Shown here in pieces: positions 1 to 10,009 of a stretch of DNA of 64,000 bases. Under the pieces are notes generated by a model, which saw only the letters and a list, made by a program, of their open reading frames with translations, had not been told where the DNA came from and did not search any database. The DNA is from Frateuria aurantia DSM 6220 (GTDB lineage Bacteria; Pseudomonadota; Gammaproteobacteria; Xanthomonadales; Rhodanobacteraceae). The DNA is taken from assembly GCF_000242255.2 (NCBI RefSeq), contig NC_017033.1, positions 1,240,001 through 1,304,000 on the forward strand, in the 5' to 3' direction. Numbering within the stretch: the first letter of the stretch is position 1; every line of letters starts with the position of its first letter. Made by a program: the position numbers and the translations under genes.

Positions 1-170
1 GTCATGCTGCGCGTGCTTCGGTGAAACAGCCGCACCTTCAGCCTGTTTTCCAGGCGCGCCACGCTCTTGCCTACGGCGGAGGCCGAGATCCCCAGTTGCC
101 GGCCTGCGCCGACGAAGCTGCGTGTCTCTGCCACCTGCACGAACACCATGAAGCCGTGCACGCTGTCCAT
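1..170 (-). CDS. LysR-family transcriptional regulator, N-terminal part (cut by window edge)
   Basis: The reverse strand encodes the N-terminal winged helix-turn-helix of a LysR-type regulator. It starts with ATG at 170 (MDSVHGFMVFVQVAETRSF) and continues with the recognition-helix pattern SASAVGKSVARLENRL and LFHRSTRSM. This is the usual MD..F..FV...E.GSF...A..L..S.SAVSK layout, with G in place of the S usually found before K. About 56 residues are visible and the effector-binding domain lies beyond the left edge. The gene diverges from the oxidoreductase-transporter pair starting at 349, the common arrangement for a LysR protein that controls its divergent neighbour. The family assignment is secure, the ligand is unknown, and control of the neighbour is inferred. 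Confidence 0.85.
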   Translation of the reverse strand, partial: MDSVHGFMVFVQVAETRSFVGAGRQLGISASAVGKSVARLENRLKVRLFHRSTRSM

Positions 171-348
171 GATTGCCTCGATATTAAGGACATCTAAGTC
201 CGTTCTTAAGTGAACTCTATCCCTCTTTTTCCTGAATTCAAGGCCGCCTATGGTTGAGCTCCTTTCGATATCACCTGGTGGCTCCCATGCTTCGACACCT
301 GTTGTCACTGCGCCTGTTCCCTGAAAGCTTCCATCGCGGGGTACATTC
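171..348. promoter_or_regulatory. divergent promoter region with imperfect palindrome (candidate LysR site)
   Basis: This 178-base spacer separates the divergent LysR gene and the oxidoreductase gene. It is AT-richer than its surroundings. At 184-209 there is an imperfect inverted repeat: TTAAG and GAC on the left, GTC and CTTAA on the right. A dyad just upstream of a LysR gene is typical of LysR autoregulatory and activation sites. No convincing -35/-10 pair could be fixed. Confidence 0.35.
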
Positions 349-1425
349 ATGAACCCGCCTAAGCGGCCCAAGATGACGGCCACGATCTTTTGCCGACGGC
401 CCGGGCCACTGATGGCCGACAGCCTCCAGGATGTCGACGTCGAGCGTCCCGAGCCCGGCCCGCACGATCTGCTGGTCTCGGTGCGTGCAGTGTCGGTCAA
501 TCCGCTGGATACCAAGGTTCGTACAGGTGCGGTCGAGGTACCCGTGGAGGTCCGCAGCCTGGGCTGGGATGCTGCGGGAGTCGTGGATGCCGTGGGTGAA
601 GCGGTGACGCTGTTCAGGCCGGGGCAGAGGGTCTGGTATGCGGGCAGCTTCGACCGTGACGGCAGCAACGCCCAGTGCCAGCGGGTCGATGAGCGCATTG
701 TCGGTCCGATGCCGGAAAGTCTGGGTTTTGCCGAGGCCGCGGCCATGCCGCTGGTGAGCTTGACGGCCTGGCAACTGTTGTTCGATCGGCTGGGAGTGGC
801 GCGGGATGCTGCAGTGGGCAAAGGCTGCCTGCTGATCGTCGGCGGCAATGGCGGTGTCGGGCTGATGCTGATCCAGCTGGCACGCCGTTTGACCGGGCTG
901 ACCGTGGTGGCGACGGCGTCCAGCGAGCGCGGACGCGCGCAGTGCCTGCTGCAGGGCGCCCACCATGTTCTGAATCATCACCGGCCGCTGCAGGCCCAGC
1001 TGCTGGCGTTGTCGGTGCCCCCGGTTGACCATGTTGCGGCGCTTTCGCACACGGCTCAGCACCTTCCGGCGCTGGCTGAGCTGATGCAGTCGCAGGGCCG
1101 GTTGGCGATTATCGATGACCATGCAAGCCTGGATGCGGCTCCGTTCAAGGCGAAAAGCATTTCCCTGCATTGGGAGATGGTCTTCACCCGGCCGCTGTAC
1201 CGCACGCCCGACATGCGGGCGCAGCACCGCATTCTGACCGAGGTGGCGGCGCTGGTCGATGCCGGTGTCCTGCATCCGGTGGTGGCCCAGATGCTCTCAC
1301 CCATGAATGCCGAGCGTCTGATGCAGGCGCATCGGTTGGTGGAGGCAGGCGGTCTGGCGGGCAAGGTGGTGGTGGCACGGGATGTGGACAGACCTCTCCA
1401 GCCTATGGCGGAGGCAGAGGCATGA
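349..1425 (+). CDS. zinc-independent MDR-family (quinone oxidoreductase-like) dehydrogenase
   Basis: This encodes a medium-chain dehydrogenase/reductase of about 358 residues. The N-terminal GroES-like domain has the signature VSVNPLDTKVR and a GWDAAGVVDAVG segment, and the Rossmann domain has the NAD(P)-binding turn GGNGGVGLMLIQLAR. The catalytic and structural zinc ligands of true alcohol dehydrogenases are absent, which places it with the zinc-independent quinone oxidoreductase-like members that reduce quinones or enones with NADPH. The start may be ATG 349 or ATG 373; the homologous N-terminus (MTATIF) favours 373. Its stop overlaps the start of the next transporter gene (ATGA at 1422-1425), so the two are translationally coupled. 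The substrate is unknown. Confidence 0.85.
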   Translation: MNPPKRPKMTATIFCRRPGPLMADSLQDVDVERPEPGPHDLLVSVRAVSVNPLDTKVRTGAVEVPVEVRSLGWDAAGVVDAVGEAVTLFRPGQRVWYAGSFDRDGSNAQCQRVDERIVGPMPESLGFAEAAAMPLVSLTAWQLLFDRLGVARDAAVGKGCLLIVGGNGGVGLMLIQLARRLTGLTVVATASSERGRAQCLLQGAHHVLNHHRPLQAQLLALSVPPVDHVAALSHTAQHLPALAELMQSQGRLAIIDDHASLDAAPFKAKSISLHWEMVFTRPLYRTPDMRAQHRILTEVAALVDAGVLHPVVAQMLSPMNAERLMQAHRLVEAGGLAGKVVVARDVDRPLQPMAEAEA

Positions 1426-2582
1426 AGGCCGACACCCGCCTCCCTTGGCTGGCCTTGCTCGCATTGTCCCTCACGGCGTTCCTGACCATTCTGACCGAGG
1501 CCTTGCCTGCAGGATTGCTGCCCTGGATGGCAGAGGGACTGGGGGTTTCGCAGGCTCTGGCTGGGCAATGCGTGACGATCTATGCCCTTGGCTCGCTGCT
1601 GGCGGCTGTTCCGTTGACGGCGGCCACACGGCGCGTTGCTCGGCGCCGGGTTCTGCTGGGCACCCTGGCGGGATTTGCCACGGCCAATGGGGTAACGGCT
1701 CTGTCGGGAGACTACGAGCTGGTGTTGGCAGCACGCTGTGTTGCCGGCCTCGCGGCCGGTTTGCTGTGGTCACTGCTGGCCGGTTATGCGGCCAGGCTCG
1801 TACCTGCGCAGCAGGTGGGGCGTGCGATTGCCGTGGCCATGGCCGGCACGCCGCTGGCTTTGTCCCTGGGTGTGCCGGCGGCTGCCTTGCTGGGTGCGAT
1901 GGCTGGCTGGCGTCCGTGTTTTGCTCTGATGTGTCTGCTTGCGGTATTGCTGATGGTCTGGGTTCGGCTGGCGGTGCCGGATTTTCCGGGCGAGACGGCG
2001 AAGGCCGGGGATTTGATGGCGAGTGCGTTGCGCCGGCCGGGCGTCATGCGGGTTCTGCTGCTGGTGCTGGTATTCGTACTGGCTCATAACCTGCTCTATA
2101 CCTATATCGCCCCGCTGCTTGAGGCTGCCGGGCAGGCAGCGCATATGGATGCCGTCCTGCTGGTCTTCGGGCTGGCCTCGCTGTTGAGTATCGCCGTGGC
2201 CGGGGCATGGGTGGATACCCGCATGCGCGGCCTGGCTTTGGCCAGTACGCTGCTGTTTCTGTTGGCTGCCGTCGGGATGGCCTTGTTCTCGGCCTGTGTC
2301 TGGCTGATCTGGCCGGTCGTGGCCGGCTGGGGCCTGGCCTTCGGCGGGGCGGCCACGGTATTTCAGACGGCGCTGGCCCGGGTGGCCGGCGAGGCGGCGG
2401 ACGCGGCCCAGTCGATGCTGGTAACTGCGTGGAATGCAGCTATTGCCGGAGGCGGCCTGCTGGGTGGTCTGCTGTTGAAGCATCTGGGGGTGACGGCGCT
2501 GGGACCGGCGGCCCTGCCTTTGCTGCTGATGGCCTGGTGGCTGGTGCGCGCCGGTGGCCGGGATGCCTTTCCGCGCTGCTGA
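1422..2582 (+). CDS. MFS transporter, DHA1 (drug/metabolite efflux) type
   Basis: A 386-residue integral membrane protein with about 12 hydrophobic segments. The first helix carries TEALPAGLLPWMAEGLGVS, the pattern of DHA1 drug:H+ antiporters of the YdhP/AraJ group. The loop between helices 2 and 3 contains TRRVARRRVLLG, the basic MFS motif A region. The ATG at 1422 overlaps the stop of the upstream oxidoreductase, so the genes form one transcription unit, probably under the divergent LysR regulator. Together they look like a small toxic-compound response module in which one product reduces and the other exports. That role is inference and no substrate can be read from sequence. Confidence 0.85.
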   Translation: MKADTRLPWLALLALSLTAFLTILTEALPAGLLPWMAEGLGVSQALAGQCVTIYALGSLLAAVPLTAATRRVARRRVLLGTLAGFATANGVTALSGDYELVLAARCVAGLAAGLLWSLLAGYAARLVPAQQVGRAIAVAMAGTPLALSLGVPAAALLGAMAGWRPCFALMCLLAVLLMVWVRLAVPDFPGETAKAGDLMASALRRPGVMRVLLLVLVFVLAHNLLYTYIAPLLEAAGQAAHMDAVLLVFGLASLLSIAVAGAWVDTRMRGLALASTLLFLLAAVGMALFSACVWLIWPVVAGWGLAFGGAATVFQTALARVAGEAADAAQSMLVTAWNAAIAGGGLLGGLLLKHLGVTALGPAALPLLLMAWWLVRAGGRDAFPRC

Positions 2583-2618
2583 TCAGTGCGCAGGCTTCAA
2601 ACACTGGCCTCGGACATG

Positions 2619-2649
2619 AAAAAAGCCGCCTGCGAACAGGCGGCCTTTT
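2619..2649. terminator. bidirectional rho-independent terminator
   Basis: A perfect 8-bp GC-rich stem (2625-2632 with 2637-2644) closes a CGAA tetraloop. A six-A run precedes it and a four-T run follows it. It lies between the convergent MFS gene and typA and can serve both strands. Confidence 0.85.
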
Positions 2650-2669
2650 GGTGTCAGCGTCCCGAAGGA

Positions 2670-4502
<1,833 letters not shown>

Positions 4503-4568
4503 AACAAGAGACCCGAAGTGGACGCCAAGCGTCGCCGGAGAAAAGTTGACAAGGAAGCTAAGCCGTTA

Positions 4569-4598
4569 AGTATAGCGGTTTATTGTGAATTTTGTCTT
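4569..4598 (-). promoter_or_regulatory. sigma70-like promoter of typA
   Basis: On the reverse strand there is a near-consensus -10 box TATACT (4569-4574). An AAGACA -35-like box (4593-4598) lies 18 bp upstream. Transcription would start about 60 nt before the typA ATG. The local DNA is clearly AT-rich compared with the flanks. Confidence 0.5.
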
Positions 4599-4997
4599 GC
4601 CAGCTCGGCCAGCGACCTGAACGGGGTCGCATCCGGGGCTGTCCGCAGCCCGGACCGGGCATGACCTATGGCGGCAAGGTGCCAGCCTGATGACGTGGCG
4701 GGGATGGCGCAAGCCAATCGCGGCCGGAATCGAGACGTGCGGAAAGAGCGGCCCCGCCGTATCGCGTGGCCATGGATCCTTCGACAGGGCATCGGCGCGG
4801 CACGGTCTTCATCTCTCCAGCCGGGAGGGGGCATGGGGTTATCAGGCGGGTATCAACGGCAATGACCTCTTGCACGCTGCTGGGGGCTGCTGCCAGTCGG
4901 AATGCAAGGCTGGCGATTTATTGACCGCATTTTGAGACGGGGCGACAAGAGAAAAATCGGGATACGGTGAATGCTTTCCGATTGATCGACCTTGTGG
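4599..4997. other. intergenic region without recognisable gene
   Basis: About 400 bases lie between the typA promoter and the sulfotransferase-like gene. Several short open frames exist on both strands, but none has a convincing ribosome site, codon pattern or recognisable protein. No stable terminator or RNA motif was seen. Confidence 0.5.
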
Positions 4998-5822
4998 ATG
5001 ATGGCGGTGGCGGCACAATTTCATTTTATCTCGGGGCTGCCTCGAGCCGGGGCTGCGTTGCTGACCGCCATTCTGAATCAGAATCCGCGGTTCCATGCTG
5101 GGGTGGGAGGCCCGGTGGCCGGCATGTATGCGGCCTTGCTGGATGAGATGGGCGGCCGCAATGAATCAGCGATGCTGATTTCCGACGTGCAGCGAGAGCG
5201 GGTGCTGCGCGGTCTGTTCGAACAGTATTACGCCGATGCGCCGGCCGGCGGCGTGGTGTTTGATGCCCACCGCAGCTGGTGCAGCCGGCTGCGGTCGATC
5301 AAGACCCTGTTTCCGGGAGCGAAGATGATCGCCTGCGTCAGGGACATCAGCTGGATCGTGGATTCCATCGAGCGGGTCGTGCGGGTCAATGCCTTCCAGC
5401 CCTCACCGAGCTTCAACTACCCGTCCGGCGGCACGGTCTATTCACGCTGCGAGGCACTGACTACCGGTGACGGCATGGTGGCCCATGCCTACAACGCTTT
5501 GCGCGAAGCCTTTTACGGCGAAGACAGTGACAGCCTGTTGCTCCTGCAATATGAAACGCTGGTCGAGCATCCGCGGCAGGCCATGCAGGCGGTCTACGAC
5601 TTTATCGGCGAAGCCGCTTTCGAGCACGAGTTCACCGATATCCAGTTCGACATGAGCGAATTGGACCGCCATGTGGGCACGCCAGGTCTGCACCGGGTAC
5701 ATCCCACGATCCGGTCTCGTTCACGTCCTTCCGTCCTGCCGCCGGATCTGATGCATCGATTCGATCAAGACGCGTTCTGGACCAACCAGGCGGTCAATCT
5801 GCGACAGGTTCGCATTGTCTGA
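4998..5822 (+). CDS. sulfotransferase family protein with altered PAPS-loop
   Basis: A 274-residue cytosolic sulfotransferase-fold protein. The N-terminal strand-loop FHFISGLPRAGAALLTAIL aligns with the 5'-phosphosulfate loop usually written SGLPRSGSTLL. Later, MIACVRDISWIVDSIER matches the 3'-phosphate-binding RD...S segment. In the loop, both the Ser after Arg and the Ser-Thr pair that normally contact PAPS are replaced by Ala, which may weaken or abolish catalysis. Candidate starts are TTG 4992, ATG 4998 and ATG 5001; none has a strong ribosome site and 4998 was chosen. The gene stands alone and its acceptor is unknown. Confidence 0.7.
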   Translation: MMAVAAQFHFISGLPRAGAALLTAILNQNPRFHAGVGGPVAGMYAALLDEMGGRNESAMLISDVQRERVLRGLFEQYYADAPAGGVVFDAHRSWCSRLRSIKTLFPGAKMIACVRDISWIVDSIERVVRVNAFQPSPSFNYPSGGTVYSRCEALTTGDGMVAHAYNALREAFYGEDSDSLLLLQYETLVEHPRQAMQAVYDFIGEAAFEHEFTDIQFDMSELDRHVGTPGLHRVHPTIRSRSRPSVLPPDLMHRFDQDAFWTNQAVNLRQVRIV

Positions 5823-5966
5823 AACGGGTCGGCCGCGATGGCCGGCAATCGCGGCCGATGGCCGAGGACTCTGGCTGCAGGCAGAGACTGGGGCTGGCCG
5901 GGGCGGGGCTGCTATGCTTGGCAGCCCCGCCGTGTTGCGGCGATTGCGTATCAAAAGGAATTCATC

Positions 5967-6473
5967 ATGTCTTTGCGTCTGACCATCAAAACCAATCGTG
6001 GCGACATCCATCTGCGCCTGCATGCCGACAAGGCGCCGGTGACCGTTGCCAGCTTCGTCAACCTGATCAAGCATGGTTTCTACGATGGGCTGTCGTTCCA
6101 TCGCGTGATCCCCGATTTCATGATCCAGGGCGGCTGCCCGGAAGGGTCGGGCCGTGGTGGCCCGGGCTACCGTTTCGGTGACGAGTTCGATGCTTCGTTG
6201 CGTCATGACAAGCCCGGCGTGCTGTCGATGGCCAATGCCGGCCCCGGCACCAATGGCAGCCAGTTCTTCATCACTCATGGCCCGACGCCGTGGCTGGATG
6301 GCAAGCACAGCGTGTTCGGTGAAGTCGAAGGTCCGGCGGACCAGGCTGTCGTCGATGCCATCGTGCAGGGCGATTCGATCGAGAAGATGACGGTCGAAGG
6401 TGATGTCGATGCGCTGCTGGCGGCCCAGGCCGACCATGTCGCTCAGTGGAATGCGGCGCTGGCCCAGCGCTGA
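5967..6473 (+). CDS. ppiB: cyclophilin-type peptidyl-prolyl cis-trans isomerase
   Basis: A 168-residue single-domain cyclophilin. It shows the active-site segments [14 protein letters not shown] (catalytic Arg, Phe and Gln), [16 protein letters not shown] and the binding-pocket [12 protein letters not shown]. There is no signal peptide, so it acts in the cytoplasm like E. coli PpiB and catalyses X-Pro isomerisation during folding. ATG 5967 is preceded by an AAAGGAA ribosome site about 8 nt upstream. It carries a C-terminal extension of about 20 residues rich in Ala compared with PpiB. Confidence 0.92.
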   Translation: MSLRLTIKTNRGDIHLRLHADKAPVTVASFVNLIKHGFYDGLSFHRVIPDFMIQGGCPEGSGRGGPGYRFGDEFDASLRHDKPGVLSMANAGPGTNGSQFFITHGPTPWLDGKHSVFGEVEGPADQAVVDAIVQGDSIEKMTVEGDVDALLAAQADHVAQWNAALAQR

Positions 6474-6551
6474 GCGGGGCGGGGTGGCAGCGGCCGAGGT
6501 CGCTGCCACCTCTCTTCGCGTTGAATCATTGAATCATCTGAGGACGAGACC

Positions 6552-6965
6552 ATGGGATTGTTGGACAATCTGTTGGGCAATGGCGGACAGGCAGCGTCCT
6601 TGATGGGCGTGGCCAGTGATCTGCTGGACAAGGTCGGTGGCGTGCAGGGCCTGGTGCAGGTGCTGCAGCAGCACGGTCTTGGCGAGCAGGTCCAGTCGTG
6701 GATCGGCACCGGTGAAAACCAGCCGGTCAGCGGCTCGGCTCTGGGTCAGGCGCTGGACAAGGCCGGACTGGGCAATCTGGTGCAGGAAGCGGCCAGCAAG
6801 GTCGGCATGGATCCGGATACCTTGCTGGGCCATCTTTCCGATCTGTTGCCGGCGGCGATCAATCATCTGACGCCGAATGGCCAGACGCCGGAAGCCGGCG
6901 CATCGTCGGGCGGTCTGGATCTGGGCAGTCTGGCCGGTCTGGCCAGCAAGTTCCTGAGCAAATAA
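6552..6965 (+). CDS. YidB-family (DUF937) protein
   Basis: A 137-residue protein beginning MGLLDNLLG. The GGVQGLVQVLQQHGLGEQVQSW segment, with a G.N.PVSG..L..AL motif further on, defines the YidB/DUF937 family. The C-terminus is Gly/Leu-rich and low-complexity. Members are small soluble proteins of unknown biochemical function, found widely in proteobacteria and often linked to stress or stationary phase. It lies 78 bases after ppiB in the same direction and ends before a long hairpin at 6987-7029. No catalytic residues are evident. Confidence 0.8.
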   Translation: MGLLDNLLGNGGQAASLMGVASDLLDKVGGVQGLVQVLQQHGLGEQVQSWIGTGENQPVSGSALGQALDKAGLGNLVQEAASKVGMDPDTLLGHLSDLLPAAINHLTPNGQTPEAGASSGGLDLGSLAGLASKFLSK

Positions 6966-6986
6966 GCCGTCGCAGGCCATTGTGCA

Positions 6987-7029
6987 TGCACAGCAGAAGG
7001 GCGCCCATGTGGCGCCCTTCTGCTGTGCA
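6987..7029. terminator. 19-bp perfect hairpin between convergent genes
   Basis: Arms 6987-7005 and 7011-7029 are exactly complementary over 19 bp, with a five-base loop. It sits between the convergent yidB-like and yeaQ-like genes and is probably a shared terminator. There is no T-run on either side, so it may instead act by blocking exonucleases. Confidence 0.6.
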
Positions 7030-7047
7030 GTCATCGAGCCGGGGAGA

Positions 7048-7305
7048 TCAGCCTTCGTTGTTGCGACCGAACAGCCAGTGGTAAACGGCCAGCAGAATGA
7101 CGGCACCGCCGATCGAGGCCAGGAAGTGCGCGCCACCGGTGGGTCCCCACAGATGCAAACGCTCGCCGACATAGGTGGCGACAAAGGAGCCGGCGATACC
7201 GAGCAGGCCGGTGATGATAAAGCCGCCGGGATCTTTTCCCGGACTGATCAGCTTTGCCAGAATGCCGACCACCAGGCCGACGATGAAAACCCATAACCAA
7301 TGCAT
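7048..7305 (-). CDS. GlsB/YeaQ/YmgE-family stress-response membrane protein
   Basis: An 85-residue protein with three hydrophobic segments. It shows the family pattern of Gly-rich helices (GLVVGILAKLISPGKDPGG, then GIAGSFVATYVGERL). Homologues such as E. coli YeaQ/YmgE and enterococcal GlsB are small inner-membrane proteins induced by stress and described as transglycosylase-associated, although no enzyme activity is established. ATG 7305 is used. The gene is monocistronic and converges on the yidB-like gene across the 6987-7029 hairpin. Confidence 0.85.
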   Translation of the reverse strand: MHWLWVFIVGLVVGILAKLISPGKDPGGFIITGLLGIAGSFVATYVGERLHLWGPTGGAHFLASIGGAVILLAVYHWLFGRNNEG

Positions 7306-7683
7306 TGAGTTGTCCCTTCGATATGAAATCGGGCCGCACCTGCCTGATCTGGCAGGTCGACGCCTGATTCCACGCTAACATGTCAGTCCGTGGTTTGCCT
7401 GACCCGCGATTCATGGAGGCGGGAGGTGGCCTCATGGCGAGCAGCTGGGCGGGGTGGTCGTGGACCTTGTTCAGGATGGCTGCGAGCGCCATGCTGCGCT
7501 GCATCGTTGTATCGAATCTAGTGTGCGGCATTTTGCAGCACTTCCAACAGGCCCCCATGCTAAAATCGATCTGTTTGCAGGGACGCGTCACGCCCTGCTG
7601 ATCGGTGTCGGCAGGCCATCGGACCCGTGCCGCTCCGTCCTGGTTCATCCCTACTGAATGCTTGTTTTCAAGGAGTCACCTGC
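7306..7683 (+). promoter_or_regulatory. mdh upstream region with extended -10 promoter
   Basis: A 378-base spacer between the divergent yeaQ-like and mdh genes. TGCTAAAAT at 7558-7566 is a good extended -10 element that can work without a strong -35. It would give an mdh leader of about 110 nt. Short open frames here look random. Nothing else was recognised. Confidence 0.4.
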
Positions 7684-8670
7684 ATGAAAGCCCCCGTTCG
7701 TGTTGCCGTGACCGGCGCCGCCGGCCAGATTGGATATGCCCTGCTGTTCCGCATTGCTGCGGGCGACATGCTGGGCAAGGACCAGCCGGTCATCCTGCAC
7801 TTGCTGGAAATCACCCCGGCGCTGCCTGCCCTGCAGGGTGTGGTAATGGAACTCAACGATTGCGCTTTCCCGACTTTGGCCGGGGTGGTGACCTCGGATG
7901 ATCCGAATGTCGCTTTCAAGGATGTCGATTACGCCCTGCTGGTCGGCTCGCGTCCGCGTGGCCCGGGCATGGAGCGCAAGGATCTGCTGGAGGCCAACGG
8001 CGCCATCTTCGGCCCGCAGGGCAAGGCCCTGAATGACCATGCCAAGCGCGATGTGAAGGTGCTGGTGGTCGGCAATCCGGCCAATACCAATGCTCTGATC
8101 GCCCAGCAGAATGCGCCGGATCTGGATCCGAAGTGCTTTACCGCGATGGTGCGCCTTGACCACAACCGCGGCCTCAGCCAGCTGGCCGAAAAGACCGGCA
8201 AGCACAGCAGCGATGTCAAGAAGTTCACGATCTGGGGCAATCACAGCTCGACCCAGTATCCGGATCTGCACCACACTCTGGTCGACGGCAAGCCGGCGCT
8301 GGAGCTGGTGGATCAGTCCTGGTATGAAAAGGACTTCATCCCCACCGTGCAGCAGCGTGGCGCAGCCATCATCAAGGCCCGTGGTGCCTCCTCGGCGGCC
8401 TCGGCCGCCTCGGCTGCGATTGATCATATCCGCAACTGGGCGCTGGGTACGGCCGAGGGCGACTGGGTGTCGATGGGCATTCCCTCGGATGGTTCCTACG
8501 GCATCAAGCCGGGCGTGATATTCGGCTATCCGGTGACGGTCAAGAACGGCAAGTACGAGATCGTGCAAGGTCTGGCCATCAATGCGTTCTCGCAGGCCAA
8601 GCTGGATGCCACCGAGAAAGAACTGTTCGAAGAGCGCGCTGCCGTCGAGCATCTGTTCGCCGGCAAGTAA
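7684..8670 (+). CDS. mdh: malate dehydrogenase (NAD-dependent, TCA cycle)
   Basis: A 328-residue enzyme interconverting malate and oxaloacetate in the TCA cycle. It begins [20 protein letters not shown], with the dinucleotide-binding GAAGQIGY loop. The substrate-binding mobile loop is visible as [22 protein letters not shown] lies in the active-site region, and [12 protein letters not shown] contains the catalytic His. This is the cytosolic-type (group 2, about 328 residues) MDH common in Xanthomonadales and Burkholderiales, not the 312-residue E. coli type. ATG 7684 follows an AAGGAGT ribosome site. A strong terminator lies at 8698-8725, so it is monocistronic. Confidence 0.97.
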   Translation: MKAPVRVAVTGAAGQIGYALLFRIAAGDMLGKDQPVILHLLEITPALPALQGVVMELNDCAFPTLAGVVTSDDPNVAFKDVDYALLVGSRPRGPGMERKDLLEANGAIFGPQGKALNDHAKRDVKVLVVGNPANTNALIAQQNAPDLDPKCFTAMVRLDHNRGLSQLAEKTGKHSSDVKKFTIWGNHSSTQYPDLHHTLVDGKPALELVDQSWYEKDFIPTVQQRGAAIIKARGASSAASAASAAIDHIRNWALGTAEGDWVSMGIPSDGSYGIKPGVIFGYPVTVKNGKYEIVQGLAINAFSQAKLDATEKELFEERAAVEHLFAGK

Positions 8671-8697
8671 GCTTTCCGCCTGGCGGATACTGGAAAA

Positions 8698-8725
8698 GGG
8701 CGGCCTGACGAGGCCGCCCTTTTTT
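8698..8725 (+). terminator. rho-independent terminator of mdh
   Basis: An 8-bp GC stem (8698-8705 with 8712-8719) and a six-base loop are followed directly by six Ts. It lies 28 bases after the mdh stop. Confidence 0.9.
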
Positions 8726-8836
8726 GCGCTCGCGCTGGCTGTTGTGGAGTCAGAGGGCCGGGCCACCGTTGCCGATCAAGTGAAGGCAGCACCCGCGTCC
8801 GTTGACAATATGGGGCGCAGGTATCTGGCCGCCCGA

Positions 8837-9904
8837 TCAACGAGGAATCAGCTGTTCCTGCCTGAGCCGTTCGAACAGCTGTACAAAGCTGTCCAGGGTG
8901 CAGCGGTAGTCCAGAAAGCCGGCTTTGCGGCTCTTGCTCATATCGGTCAGCACTTCCATGGGGCGGCCCAGATCCGCATCGGTATGCCACCAAGTGGCCA
9001 GCTGGCCGATATCAGGCTGTTTGAGATCATGTTTTTGCGCCAGTTGGCGCCAGCCGTCCCCGGCCTGCTGCATGCGCGATTCCAGCGGTCGGACCCGGCC
9101 GTCGAACGGAGCGGCCTCAATGCCGAAATACTCGGCCAGTGCCGGCCACATCCAGCGCCAGCGGAAGACGTCACCGTTGACGATATTGAAGGCCTGGTTC
9201 CTGCCGGCCTCGTGGGTGCCGGCCCATTCCAGCTGGCTGGCCAGTTGGTCGGCATCGGTCATGTCGGTCAGGCCGTTCCACTGGGCCGCGGAGCCGGGAA
9301 AGATGAAGGGCTTGCCTTCAGCCTTGCAAAGACTGGCGTAGACAGCCAAGGTCTGGCCCATATTCATGGCATTGCCGGGCGCGTAACCGATCACGGTATG
9401 GGGGCGATGCACGCTCCAGCTGAAGCCGTGTTCGCGAGCAGCCGCAAACAGCTCGTCTTCCTGGGCGTAATAGAAGTTTGCGCCGGGCTGGCGCCCTTGG
9501 CTTTCCCGGAACGGCGTATCCGGCACCTCGCCAGCGGCATAGGCCTCGAAGGGGCCCAGGTAATGTTTCAGGCCGGTGACCAGGGCCGCGTGTTCAAGCC
9601 GGCCGCTGCGGCCCAGAGGTTGCAGTACATGGCGCACGATGTCGCCATTGACCCGGCAGTTCTCCTGCTCGGTCGCCTGGCGACTCCAGGCATTGAGGAA
9701 TACATGGCTGACACCCAGGTCGGTGATGGCTGATGAAACGGCCTCGGCGTCGGTCAGATCTGCGCGAATGGAGTGGCAGCCGGCTATTACCTCGGTGCGA
9801 CCGCGGGACAGACCGTGAACCTCCCAGCCCTGCTTGAGCAGATGCTCGCTCAGTGCGCGGCCGGTGACGCCACTGATGCCGATGACAAGTGCTTTGCGCT
9901 GCAT
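8837..9904 (-). CDS. PRISE-type short-chain dehydrogenase/reductase
   Basis: A 355-residue NAD(P)-dependent reductase of the atypical SDR group related to plant progesterone 5-beta-reductase/iridoid synthase. The N-terminal Rossmann glycine motif is GISGVTGRALSEHLL. The PRISE landmarks TGLKHYLGPF and NFYYAQED (YYxxED, containing the catalytic Tyr) are present, followed by SVHRPHTVIGYAPGNAMN. Such enzymes reduce activated C=C bonds of enones. ATG 9904 is used. It diverges from the LysR gene at 10010 with only about 100 bases between them, so LysR control is plausible. The natural substrate is unknown. Confidence 0.85.
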   Translation of the reverse strand: MQRKALVIGISGVTGRALSEHLLKQGWEVHGLSRGRTEVIAGCHSIRADLTDAEAVSSAITDLGVSHVFLNAWSRQATEQENCRVNGDIVRHVLQPLGRSGRLEHAALVTGLKHYLGPFEAYAAGEVPDTPFRESQGRQPGANFYYAQEDELFAAAREHGFSWSVHRPHTVIGYAPGNAMNMGQTLAVYASLCKAEGKPFIFPGSAAQWNGLTDMTDADQLASQLEWAGTHEAGRNQAFNIVNGDVFRWRWMWPALAEYFGIEAAPFDGRVRPLESRMQQAGDGWRQLAQKHDLKQPDIGQLATWWHTDADLGRPMEVLTDMSKSRKAGFLDYRCTLDSFVQLFERLRQEQLIPR

Positions 9905-10009
9905 GACGACTCCGAAGTCTGCCTGAAATTCCTGATTGACTATAGGGGAGAGAATAAATCCTGTTGGCGGTATTTTTTCTTCATCAAGGTGAATTTATGT
10001 CTTCAATCC

